A DNA stretch of 64,000 bases from Urbifossiella sp046350095 (lineage in GTDB: Bacteria > Planctomycetota > Planctomycetia > Gemmatales > Gemmataceae). Under the pieces are notes generated by a model that made no database searches, was not told where the DNA came from, and saw only the letters and a list, made by a program, of their open reading frames with translations. Shown piece after piece: positions 34,118 through 42,800 of the stretch. Every line of letters begins with the position of its first letter. Position 1 is the first letter of the stretch. The DNA is taken from assembly GCA_046350095.1 (NCBI GenBank), contig JAXMBA010000007.1, positions 310,001 to 374,000 of the forward strand. Direction: 5' to 3'. Position numbers and translations under genes: made by a program.

Positions 34118-35695
34118 GTGCTGAAGCCGATGACCGCGGCCGTCGTCCTGCTGCTCGGCCTGGCGCCGGCCGCGGTCGCCGCGCCGAAGCCGAACGTCCT
34201 GCTCATCCTCGCCGACGACCTCGGCTACTCCGACCTCGGCTGCTACGGCGGCGAGATCGCCACGCCGCGGCTCGACGCCCTGGCACAGAACGGCGTCCGC
34301 TTCACGCAGTGCTACAACACCGCCCGCTGCTGGCCGTCGCGGGCCGTGCTCCTCACCGGCTTCTACGCCCAGCAGGTCCACCGCGACCGGCTGCCGACCG
34401 TCGCCGGGGGCGCGAACGGCGTCCGCCAGGCGTGGGCCCGGCTGTTGCCGGACTTCCTGAAGGCGGCCGGCTACCGCAGCTACCACACGGGCAAGTGGCA
34501 CGTCGACGGCAAGGTGCTCGCCGGCGGCTTCGACCGCTCGCAGAGCATGGCGAACCCCGGCAACTTCTTCTCCTCCCGCGGCACGGCCGTGGACGACGTG
34601 GCCCGGAAGGCACCCGCCGACGAGAAGGGCTACTACAACACGGTCGCCACCGCCGACCACGCCGTCGCGTGCCTGAAGGACCACGCGGCGAACCACGCCG
34701 GCAGGCCGTTCTTCCAGTACGTCGCGTTCCACGCCCCGCACTTCCCGCTGCACGCGCTGCCCGACGACATCGCCCGCTACCGCGACCGCTACGTCGACGG
34801 CTGGGACGACCTCCGCGACGCGCGGTTCGCCAGGCAGAAGCAGCTGGGCGTCGTCACGGGCAATCTGGCGGCCGTGGAGCGCGACCTGGGGCCGCCGTAC
34901 CGCTACCCCGAGGCGTACGCGAAGCTCGGCCCCGGCGAGTCGCCGCTGCCGCTGCCGTGGGGCCAGTTGACGCCCGAGCAGCGCCGCTTCCAGGCCACGA
35001 AGATGGCCATCCACGCCGCGATGGTGGACCGCATGGACCGCGAGATCGGGCGCATCCTCGACCAACTGCGCGCGATGGGGGCATACGACAACACGCTCGT
35101 GGTGTTCGCCTCCGACAACGGCGCGAGCGCCGAGATCATGGTGCGCGACGGCGGCCACGACCCGGCCGCGGCGCCCGGCAGCGCGGCGTCCTACCTGTGC
35201 CTGGGGCCGGGCTTCAGCGGCGCCTGCAACACGCCGTTCCGCCGGCACAAGACGTGGGTCCACGAGGGCGGCATCAGCACGCCGTTCATCGCCCACTGGC
35301 CGGCCGGCATCGCCGCCCGCGGCGCCCTGCGGCACACCCCGGCGCACTTCATCGACTTCGTGCCGACCGTGCTCGAACTCGCCGGCGTGACGAAGCCGCG
35401 GGAGTGGGAGGGCGTGCGGATCCCGGCGGCACCCGGCGTGAGCCTCGTGCCGGCGTTCGCCGCGGACGTCACGCTCCGGCGCGACTACCTGTGGTGGCTG
35501 CACGAGGGGAACAAGGCAGTCCGCGTCGGCGACTTCAAACTGGTCGCGGCGTCCGGGAAGGCGTGGGAGCTGTACGACATGCGGACCGACCGGGCGGAGC
35601 AGCACGACCTGGCGGGGACGATGCCCGAGAAGGCCCGCGAACTGGCCGAGGTGTGGCAGCGGCAGACGGACGCCTTCACCGAACTGGCCCGGTGA
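34118..35695 (+). CDS. Secreted sulfatase
   Basis: A 525-residue family S1 sulfatase. The signal peptide is about 1-22, followed by KPNVLLILADDLGYSDLGCYGG (shown in part), giving the metal-binding Asp pair. The formylglycine site is C71 in RCWPSRAVLLTG (C-x-P-S-R), so it needs the maturation enzyme. Further family marks are YHTGKWHVDGK, FHAPHFPLHA and FASDNGASAE. It likely removes sulfate from a polysaccharide. The start is GTG 34118, seven bases after GGAG; ATG 34130 in frame is an alternative. Co-directional and 26 bases after the DUF1501 gene, consistent with a shared role on sulfated glycans. Confidence 0.93.
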   Translation: MLKPMTAAVVLLLGLAPAAVAAPKPNVLLILADDLGYSDLGCYGGEIATPRLDALAQNGVRFTQCYNTARCWPSRAVLLTGFYAQQVHRDRLPTVAGGANGVRQAWARLLPDFLKAAGYRSYHTGKWHVDGKVLAGGFDRSQSMANPGNFFSSRGTAVDDVARKAPADEKGYYNTVATADHAVACLKDHAANHAGRPFFQYVAFHAPHFPLHALPDDIARYRDRYVDGWDDLRDARFARQKQLGVVTGNLAAVERDLGPPYRYPEAYAKLGPGESPLPLPWGQLTPEQRRFQATKMAIHAAMVDRMDREIGRILDQLRAMGAYDNTLVVFASDNGASAEIMVRDGGHDPAAAPGSAASYLCLGPGFSGACNTPFRRHKTWVHEGGISTPFIAHWPAGIAARGALRHTPAHFIDFVPTVLELAGVTKPREWEGVRIPAAPGVSLVPAFAADVTLRRDYLWWLHEGNKAVRVGDFKLVAASGKAWELYDMRTDRAEQHDLAGTMPEKARELAEVWQRQTDAFTELAR

Positions 35696-35717
35696 CGCGC
35701 GGGCGAAGTCCCACCGG

Positions 35718-37367
35718 TCACGGCACCCGGCCGATTGCGACCAGCGCGATGTCGTCGCGCTGGTCGGCGTCGGCGGCGTGGTTGCGGACCGCCGCGACCA
35801 GCGCCGCCCCGACTGCCGCGGCGCCCCCGGCCGCGGCCGCCAGAACCGCCCGCACCCCGTCCGCCCCGAACAAGTTGTCCGACGGGTCGGCCGCGTCCGT
35901 CACCCCGTCGCTGAACAGGAACACCGCGTCCCCGGGCTCCAGCCGGAACTCGCCGGACCGGTAGACGTGCCCCTCGTCGAACCCCACCGGCATCCCCGCC
36001 ACGTCTTCCGAGACCGCGTCCTCGAGCGCGCCGGCCGGCTGGCGGCGGATCAACGGCGACGGGTGGCCGGCGTTCGCCACCACCACCGCCCCCGTCGCCG
36101 GGTCGACCACGAGTACCACCAGGGTGACGAACTTGTCGGCCACGGCAGCCCGGGTCATCAGGGCGTTCAGGCGGGTCACGGCCGCGGCCAGGTCCGGGGC
36201 GGTCTCCAGGCACACCCGCGCCTCGACCCCGAACTTCGCCATCACCAGCGCCGCCGACACGCCCTTGCCCGACACGTCCCCGAGCAGCACGGCGAGCCGG
36301 CCCCCCGGCAGGGGGATGAAGTCGTAGTAGTCGCCGCCGACCTGCTGGGCCGGCTCGTAGTGGGCGTAGAACTCGTACCCCGGCACGACGGGGAGGACGC
36401 GCGGCAGGAGTGCCCGCTGGACGTCCCGGGCCACGTCCAGGTCTCGCGCCCGCCGCTGGGCCGTTAGGAGGTCGCGGTGGAGCCGGCAGTTCGACAGCCC
36501 CACGGACACCTGCCCGGCCACGCCCAGGAGGAGGTGCAGGTCGTCGGGGGTGAAGCGGCCGGGGGCGGCCCGGGAGTCGAGTTGCACCACGCCGACCGGC
36601 TCGCCGCCGGGGGCCCACAGCGGGGCACAGACCAGCGACCGCACGCCGAGGGCGCCGATACTCCCGCTCTCGGGGAACTCGCCGACCACGTCGCTGCCGA
36701 GCAGCGCCTCCCCGGCGGCCAGGCACTTGCGGATCACCGTGGTGCTGAACGCCGGCTCGTGGGGCGCCCCCGGGGCGGTGCGCATGGCCCGGACCGCGGG
36801 CGCCCCGGTCGGCCCGTCGCGGAGGACGACGAACCCGCGCTCGGCCCGCGGGAAGAGGACGAACAGGTGGTCGAGGAAGCGGGCCAGGAGGGCGTCGGGG
36901 TCGAGGACGCCGTGGAGCCCGGCGCCGAAGTCCAGAATCACCCGCAGCCGCTCGGCCGGGAGCACGGTCTTCGACTGGGCGCTGTCGGCCAGGCTGACCG
37001 CGGCCTCGATGTTCAGCGAACTGTCCGGGTCGATCCGGAACTCGAACCGCAGGTCGCACACCCGGATCCGGTCGCGGTCGGCGAGCGGGTGGCGGCCGGG
37101 GAACGGGAGCTTCCGGTCGTTCAGGTGCGTGCCGTTCCGACTCTTGCGGCCGTTCCCGTCGCCGTCCTCGATGAACCAGTCGGGACCGACCGCGGTGATG
37201 AGGGCGTGCTGGCGGCTGACCGGGGCGGCCCCGCGGGCCCGGGGGCCGTGAATCGTGTCGTCGATGACCACGTCGCACCCCGGCAAGCGGCCGAGGGAAA
37301 ACCGCTCGCCCAGGATCGGGAAGCGCAGACCGGGGCGGGGGCCGTTGAGCAGCACGAGCGTCGGCAC
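35718..37367 (-). CDS. FHA-GAF-PP2C (SpoIIE-type) phosphatase
   Basis: A 549-residue cytoplasmic signalling protein. An N-terminal FHA domain (about 1-110) shows FSLGRLPGCDVVIDD, VSRQHALI and SRNGTHLN, so it should bind phosphothreonine. A GAF domain occupies about 135-300. The C-terminal PP2C/SpoIIE phosphatase (about 325-549) shows VGGDYYDFIPLP, GDVSGKGVSAAL, FSDGVTD and QRDDIALVAI, with the metal-binding Asp residues present. It would read phosphorylation state through FHA and dephosphorylate partner proteins. The start is GTG 37367 preceded by GGGGGG. Upstream on the same strand, 290 bases away, is a protein kinase gene, an obvious potential partner. Confidence 0.92.
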   Translation of the reverse strand: MPTLVLLNGPRPGLRFPILGERFSLGRLPGCDVVIDDTIHGPRARGAAPVSRQHALITAVGPDWFIEDGDGNGRKSRNGTHLNDRKLPFPGRHPLADRDRIRVCDLRFEFRIDPDSSLNIEAAVSLADSAQSKTVLPAERLRVILDFGAGLHGVLDPDALLARFLDHLFVLFPRAERGFVVLRDGPTGAPAVRAMRTAPGAPHEPAFSTTVIRKCLAAGEALLGSDVVGEFPESGSIGALGVRSLVCAPLWAPGGEPVGVVQLDSRAAPGRFTPDDLHLLLGVAGQVSVGLSNCRLHRDLLTAQRRARDLDVARDVQRALLPRVLPVVPGYEFYAHYEPAQQVGGDYYDFIPLPGGRLAVLLGDVSGKGVSAALVMAKFGVEARVCLETAPDLAAAVTRLNALMTRAAVADKFVTLVVLVVDPATGAVVVANAGHPSPLIRRQPAGALEDAVSEDVAGMPVGFDEGHVYRSGEFRLEPGDAVFLFSDGVTDAADPSDNLFGADGVRAVLAAAAGGAAAVGAALVAAVRNHAADADQRDDIALVAIGRVP

Positions 37368-37457
37368 GGAACCCCCCGCGGCACGCCGGGAATCACCAGC
37401 GCGGAGTGTACCACCCCCCGCCGTCGCATGCTCGAGAAAACGCACGGCCCGACGCCG

Positions 37458-37495
37458 CGTGAGTCGGAGGGCGCTTCGCGCTCGTCCGACTCACG
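37458..37495. repeat. Inverted repeat between kinase and phosphatase genes
   Basis: CGTGAGTCGGA pairs with TCCGACTCACG, with further GC pairing across a short loop (TTC). It lies in the 290-base gap 37368-37657 between the kinase stop and the phosphatase start. Nothing else is recognised in that gap. The hairpin may end the kinase transcript or be an interspersed repeat; there is no T-run. Confidence 0.6.
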
Positions 37496-37657
37496 GACCC
37501 CGCGAGGATCCGACACGGGTCGTCCGCGCGGGTTGATCAGGACGGCCACCGACCCCGGTCCGGCTACCGTAGCCGCGGCATGGTTCACCCTACCCGACCC
37601 GATTCGCCGGGCGGTGATGGTGCCGGTCGGGAGCACAAGGGGGGTCAACCGTACCGG

Positions 37658-39430
37658 TCACCGACCGGCCGGGGGGAACTCCTCGATCGTGATGTTCCGG
37701 AAGTCCGCCTTCCCCTCGGACTGCTGGAAGCCGATCCGTCCCCGTTTCCTGGACAGCGCGGGGAAGCGGCTGCCGGCCCGTAACAGCTGATCCAGGTCAT
37801 CATCCAGGACCTCTGTCCCGTTGACCCGGACGCGGACGGCCTGCCCCCGGAACTCGATCTCCATCTGTGCCCACTCGCCCTCGCTCGGAGGCTTTTTTGT
37901 CGGCCTCAGGGCGTGGCTGTCGACCTTCACGCCCCCGTTCACCTGCCCGGTCGGGAGTTTGGCCCACCGGGCCGTGCGGGTGTCCGAGATCTCAACCTGT
38001 TGATGGAACGGGATCGGCCACGCGCGGCCGTTGGGGGTGAGAACCGGCCGCTCCCCCGGGACGGCCCGGAAGGCGAACCCGGAGTTCGCGCCGACGGCCA
38101 GCCGGTATTCGAATCGGACCCGGAAGTCCTCGTACTCCCGCTCACTCAAGAGCCAAGACCGCACCCCCTTGGGTAGCCCCGTCGTCGTGATGACCCCTTC
38201 CTTCACCTGCCACTCGTCCGCGTCCCCGCCGTCCACGACCCAACCCGCCAGCGTGGCCCCGTCGAACAACGGAACCGGGGAAGTCGTCACGACCGCCGGG
38301 CCGGTTGACCCGTCGGGCCCGCCGCCAGTCACGCCCGCCCGTGGCGTGCCCTCTCGCGGTGCGAATGCCACGCACCCGAGGTACGCACCCGCGGCCAGGA
38401 CCGCCACGCCGGCCACGCCGACCCAGACCCGTTTCCCCCGGGCCGGTGGGTCGATCACGAACGGCACTGTCGGCCCGGGCGGGGTTGCCATCGGTCGGTG
38501 AAGCGTGCTCGGCAACGAACTGACCGGCTCGGCCTCGGCCGGAGTCGGCACCGCCAACTCCCACGTCGGTGCCCCGTGGACCACGAACGTGGCAAGCGCC
38601 CCCGCCACCTCCCCCGCCGTCGCGGGCCGGTCGGCCGGCGACTTCGCCAACATCCGTTCGACCAGACGGGCAAGGTCGCCGGGAACCTCGGGGCGAACCG
38701 CGTCGAGGCGCGGGGCGGGTTGTTCCCGGTGCAGCCGCACCAACTCGGGTAGTCTGCCGGTGGCGAAGGGGGGGCTCCCGGTCAGCAGGTAGTACAGTGT
38801 TCCGCCGAGTGCGTAGACGTCCGACCGGGCGTTGCCGCCCGGCGACTTGGCGTACTGCTCGGGGGCGGCAAAGGCCGGGGTGCCGATGCGGTATTCGTCC
38901 TCGTGAGCCCCGGCGGCCCGGGCGAGGCCGAAGTCCAGGATCTTCAGGACGGCCGGCCCGGGAGCCCCGCGCAGGATCAGGTTCGACGGCTTGAGATCAC
39001 GGTGTACCAGACCGGCGTCGTGGGCGTGCTGGAGCCCGACGGCCGCCTGGCGGATCAATTCGCACGCGGAGGCGACCGGTAGCCGCCCGCGGCGGGCGAC
39101 CAGACGCCACAGGTCGCACCCGTCGATGTACTCCATGGCAAGTACCAGGGTGTCGATCACGACCCGGGCCGAGTACACGGCGACGATGTTCGGGTGGGCG
39201 AGGCGGGCGGTGGCCTGGACCTCGCGGAGGAACCCCGCGTCCGGGCCGTGAGCCGTGCTCAGCTTGAGTGCCTCCAGTCGCTTCATCAGCCGGTTTCGGG
39301 CGAGGTAGACGACGCCCATGCCGCCCCCGCCGAGCCGGCGCAGCACCTCGTAGTCCGTGTACGCGACCAGGGCAGCCGGGAGTGAGTCCGGGGCGGCGGG
39401 ACCGCCGCCCGAATCGTGAGGCGTTCGCAT
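37658..39430 (-). CDS. Transmembrane Ser/Thr kinase fused to DUF1080 (3-keto-disaccharide hydrolase-like) domain
   Basis: A 590-residue receptor-type kinase. The kinase domain (27-285) is complete: LGGGGMGVVYLA, K56, HRDLKPSN (D145), DFGLA (D167) and APEQYA. A proline-rich linker leads to one transmembrane helix (about 335-356). The extracytoplasmic part (388-588) is a DUF1080 domain, LFDGATLAGWVVDGGDADEW through GRIGFQQSEGKADFRNITI. That concanavalin-like family is usually secreted and tied to sugar handling. Here it probably senses a carbohydrate ligand or retains activity outside the cell. The ATG at 39430 is the natural start. It is followed on the same strand by the FHA-GAF-PP2C phosphatase, suggesting a kinase/phosphatase pair. 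Confidence 0.93.
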   Translation of the reverse strand: MRTPHDSGGGPAAPDSLPAALVAYTDYEVLRRLGGGGMGVVYLARNRLMKRLEALKLSTAHGPDAGFLREVQATARLAHPNIVAVYSARVVIDTLVLAMEYIDGCDLWRLVARRGRLPVASACELIRQAAVGLQHAHDAGLVHRDLKPSNLILRGAPGPAVLKILDFGLARAAGAHEDEYRIGTPAFAAPEQYAKSPGGNARSDVYALGGTLYYLLTGSPPFATGRLPELVRLHREQPAPRLDAVRPEVPGDLARLVERMLAKSPADRPATAGEVAGALATFVVHGAPTWELAVPTPAEAEPVSSLPSTLHRPMATPPGPTVPFVIDPPARGKRVWVGVAGVAVLAAGAYLGCVAFAPREGTPRAGVTGGGPDGSTGPAVVTTSPVPLFDGATLAGWVVDGGDADEWQVKEGVITTTGLPKGVRSWLLSEREYEDFRVRFEYRLAVGANSGFAFRAVPGERPVLTPNGRAWPIPFHQQVEISDTRTARWAKLPTGQVNGGVKVDSHALRPTKKPPSEGEWAQMEIEFRGQAVRVRVNGTEVLDDDLDQLLRAGSRFPALSRKRGRIGFQQSEGKADFRNITIEEFPPAGR

Positions 39431-39640
39431 CGCGTTCCTGTCACCAGAGCCGAGCGAGAACAGCGGGCGAATCTCCCGGGGATCGAGGCGGCGAGACTGG
39501 GGTAACGTAACGCGTCACGGTGAGAGAGGCTACGGTAACCGACGAGCCGGGGACTCGGATGCAGCCGGGACGCACAACGCAAAACACAACGCAACCGTCA
39601 CGCAACATCCGACGCGGCCGGGAGAGGACGATAAACGACA

Positions 39641-39703
39641 GGAGCGGACAAGTTCGGCGGAAGGGCTTCCCGGGCAAGCCTTCCGTCCGATCCTGTCCGC
39701 TCC
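39641..39703. repeat. Long imperfect inverted repeat near tRNA-Glu
   Basis: The arms 39641-39668 and 39676-39703 are complementary over 28 bases with a few mismatches and single-base bulges (GGAGCGGACA at one end, AAGGCTT at the other). The rest of the 299-base gap 39431-39729 holds no gene. Its role is unknown; it could shield the tRNA from the kinase transcription unit. Confidence 0.6.
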
Positions 39704-39706
39704 CGT

Positions 39707-39725
39707 ACCGTCCAGTCTGGACGGT
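39707..39725 (-). terminator. Hairpin just downstream of tRNA-Glu
   Basis: ACCGTCCA and TGGACGGT form a perfect 8-base stem with a 3-base loop, 4 bases past the tRNA 3' end on the minus strand. It is a plausible processing or termination structure, without a T-run. Confidence 0.5.
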
Positions 39726-39729
39726 CGAG

Positions 39730-39802
39730 TGACCCTGCGGGGATTCGAACCCCGGTCTCAACCTTGAAAGGGTCGTGTCCTAGGCCTCTAGACGACAGGG
39801 CC
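39730..39802 (-). tRNA. tRNA-Glu (anticodon TTC)
   Basis: A 73-base cloverleaf. The acceptor stem is GGCCCTG with CAGGGTC (one G-T pair). The anticodon stem CGACC/GGTTG carries the loop CTTTCAA, giving anticodon TTC. The T arm is CGGGG TTCGAAT CCCCG. The discriminator is A. CCA is not encoded. The sequence TCGTCTAGAGGCCTAGGACA is typical of bacterial tRNA-Glu. Confidence 0.96.
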
Positions 39803-39871
39803 ACGTCGCTGGCACTCGCCTGGACCGACACGAACAGCTTAGTGGTCCCCACCCGCCCGGCAAGGCGGCGG

Positions 39872-42800
39872 CTACCGCGGCAGGTACAGCTCCGCGAACT
39901 TCCGCGCCTCCAGCGGGTGCAGGTCCTCGGCCGTCAGGCCGAGTTGCTTCGCCTCGGCCAGCGGTGCGTCGCGGCGGCCGCGGGTCGCCGAGTCCTGGTC
40001 CAGAGCCCACCCCAGGTGGAACAGGTACACCGGCGACTGCTGCTGCACCAGCGCCAGGGTCAAGTCCTCGACCGCGTCGGTCGTCCGGCCGCCCTTCACC
40101 AGGTACGCCACCGCCCGGGTGTCGAGGTACGCGGGCCGCGGGCCGCGGGCCGTGATCACCTCCGTCATCAGCGCGATCGCCCGGTCGGCGTCGCGCGGCC
40201 GGTGCAGGGCCAGGAGCATCGCCAGGTTGTTCTTGTACGTGTCCACCGGGTAGCGCTTCTGCTCCGCCGGCGGCAGCGCCCGCACCCGCGCCAGCACCGT
40301 GTCGTACACGCCGATGGCCTCGTCGTACTTCCGCTGGGCGTCGAGCAGCTCGGCCTTCGCGCCCAGGAGCGCCAGCTGCTCGGACGGGTCGGCCGTCTTC
40401 GCCAGCCGGGCGTCGAGCCACGCCTCCACCTCGCGCTCCGCCGCCGGCCCCGGCGACTTCGCCCGCACCGCCCCGGTCATCAGCTGCGCCGCCAGCACCG
40501 GCGGCCCCTTGTCGGCGAACTCCTTCACGAGCCGCAGCGCCTCCTCGGTCCGCTTCCGCCCGATCCAGAACTGCGCCAGCCCGGCCACGGCCGCCGGCGA
40601 GTCGGGGCTCTCCTGCCGGAGGCGCGTGTACAGCGTCTCCGCCTCGGGGTAGAAGCCGAGCTCCTGCAGCAGCGGGCCGCTCTGGGTGACGACGAAGTCG
40701 CGGGCCGTCGCCCCGGGGAAGTCGAGGACGCGGGCCTTCGCGTCGGCGCGGGCCTTCGCCGCCACGTCGGGCCGGGCGGCCTTGTCGGCGGCGGTCGCCT
40801 CGCGGGCCAGCACCCGGGCCTCCTCGCGGGCCGCCGCCCACGACCGCGGGGCGATCGCCTTCAGCCGCGCCACGGACTGCTTGGCGCGGGCCACGTCGTT
40901 CGTGCTCAGGTAGACGCGCGTCAGCACGGCGAGGTGCTCGGGGTTCACCCCGGCCCGGCTGCGGGTGGCCTTCTCGAAAAACTCGACCGACTGGAACACC
41001 TTCCCCTGGTCGAAGTACAGCTTGCCGAGGTGGACGAACTCGTCCGGGGTGAGGTTGCCCCAGCGGGCGTACTCGTTCAGCTTCTGCATCCCCTCGGCCT
41101 GCGTTCGCGGGTCCACCGTCTGCACCATCGCCTTCGTCTTGACGTCCTCGGCGTCCGGGGCCGCCGCGGCCTCGGACTTCACGTTCTTCTCGATCAGGGC
41201 GAGCGCTTCGTCGCGGTACTGGTACGAGTCGCCGCCGGCGAGCATGGTGAGCGCCAGGTGCCGTCGCGCCCACCGGGCCGCGTCGCCGGCCGGGCCGCCG
41301 TCCAGCCGCCGCAGCATCGCCTCGGCTTCAGGCCCCTTTCCCGACCGCTGAAGGAACAGCACCTGCTGGCGGATCGGGTTCAGCTCCTGCGGCGCCGCCG
41401 CGACGGCCTCGGCGTACCGCTTCTCGGCCGTCGGCAGGTCGCCGACCAGCTCGTGGCACATCGCCAGCGTGTCGATCAGCTCGGCGCGCTTGGCGGCGTC
41501 GGTCGGGGCGCTCTTGGCCAGCAGCGCCTCGGCGTCGGCGATCGACTTCCGGGCGTCGTCGGTGCGGCCGAGGCGGGCCTGGTGCGCCACCAGCGCGCCC
41601 CACGCCTCCGGGATGGCGACGCCGTAGAACACCGCGTCGCGGAACGCCTTCAGGGCGTCCTCGTCCTGCCCGGTGGCGGCCAACAACTGCCCGCGGAGCA
41701 GCAGAACGCGCCAGTCGTTGTGCGTGCCGGGGGCGATGCGGTCGATGGTGCCCCGCTCGGTCCCGGCGATGTCGCGGTTCAGGAGGTTCTGCACGGTGCG
41801 GAACCGCTCCAGGTCTTCGGGCAGCGGCACCTCGGTGGCCAGCGTGTTCAGCAGCCCCGCGGCCAGGTCGTCGAGCTTCTTGTCGCGGAGCAGGTCGACC
41901 GCCCGGCGGACGACGTACTCGTCCCGCTCGCCGCGCTCGATGGCCGCCTGGAAGTTGGCCAGGGCCGAGTCGGTGAGGCCTTCCATCTCGTCGATGCGGG
42001 CCAGGATGACGTAGACCCGGCCCCACCCGGGGCGGGCGGTGCGGGCGGCGACGGCCTGGGCGCGGAGCCGCTGCGCCGCCAGGGCGCGGGTCGTGCGGTC
42101 GGCGATGTCGCGGACCTTCGGGAGCTCGATGATGACGCGGCCGAGCGTGCCGATGGGGCCGTTCGCCCCCTCGACCGCCGCCAGCCCCGCCAGCGCCCGG
42201 TCGATCACGTCCGGCTTGTTGAGCAACTGGCCCAGGTCCACGAGTACCATTCGCGAGAGCAGGTCGGTGCGGTCCACGGCGGCGGCGCGCTCGTAGCACT
42301 CGAGCGCGAACTCGTTCAGCGGTTTCGCCTCCAACTCCGGGGCGACGCCGGCCAGCCGGCCGGCCGCCTCGCCGACGCCGCGGAGGAGGCGGTTCTGGTC
42401 GGCGGGGCTGAACTTCTCGGCGCCGGCGAGGGCGATGCGGAGTTCGTCCGCCGTCGGCCGACGGCCGCGGAACATGGCGCCGAGAACCTTCGCCAGCCGG
42501 AGTTCGACCGTGTCGCCGACCTCCTTCTCGGCCTCGACCAGCGTCTTGCCGAGGGCGTCGGGGCTCTCCGGGGCGCGCGCCCGGGCCAGGGCCACCCACG
42601 CGGCGGCGTTCTTGCGGTCCTTGTTCAGCAGGTCGGTGAGCAGCGCCACGGCCTTGCCGCGCTCGTTCCGGGCGATCAGCGAGTCGGCCACGAGCAGGTC
42701 GGTCTGAAAGTCGCGCGGGGGCGGGCCGACGGCCTTGTCGAAGTCGGCCCAGTTGCGGCCGGCCGGCGGCTGGGCGATGACCGCCCGCAGCTCGAGCCGG

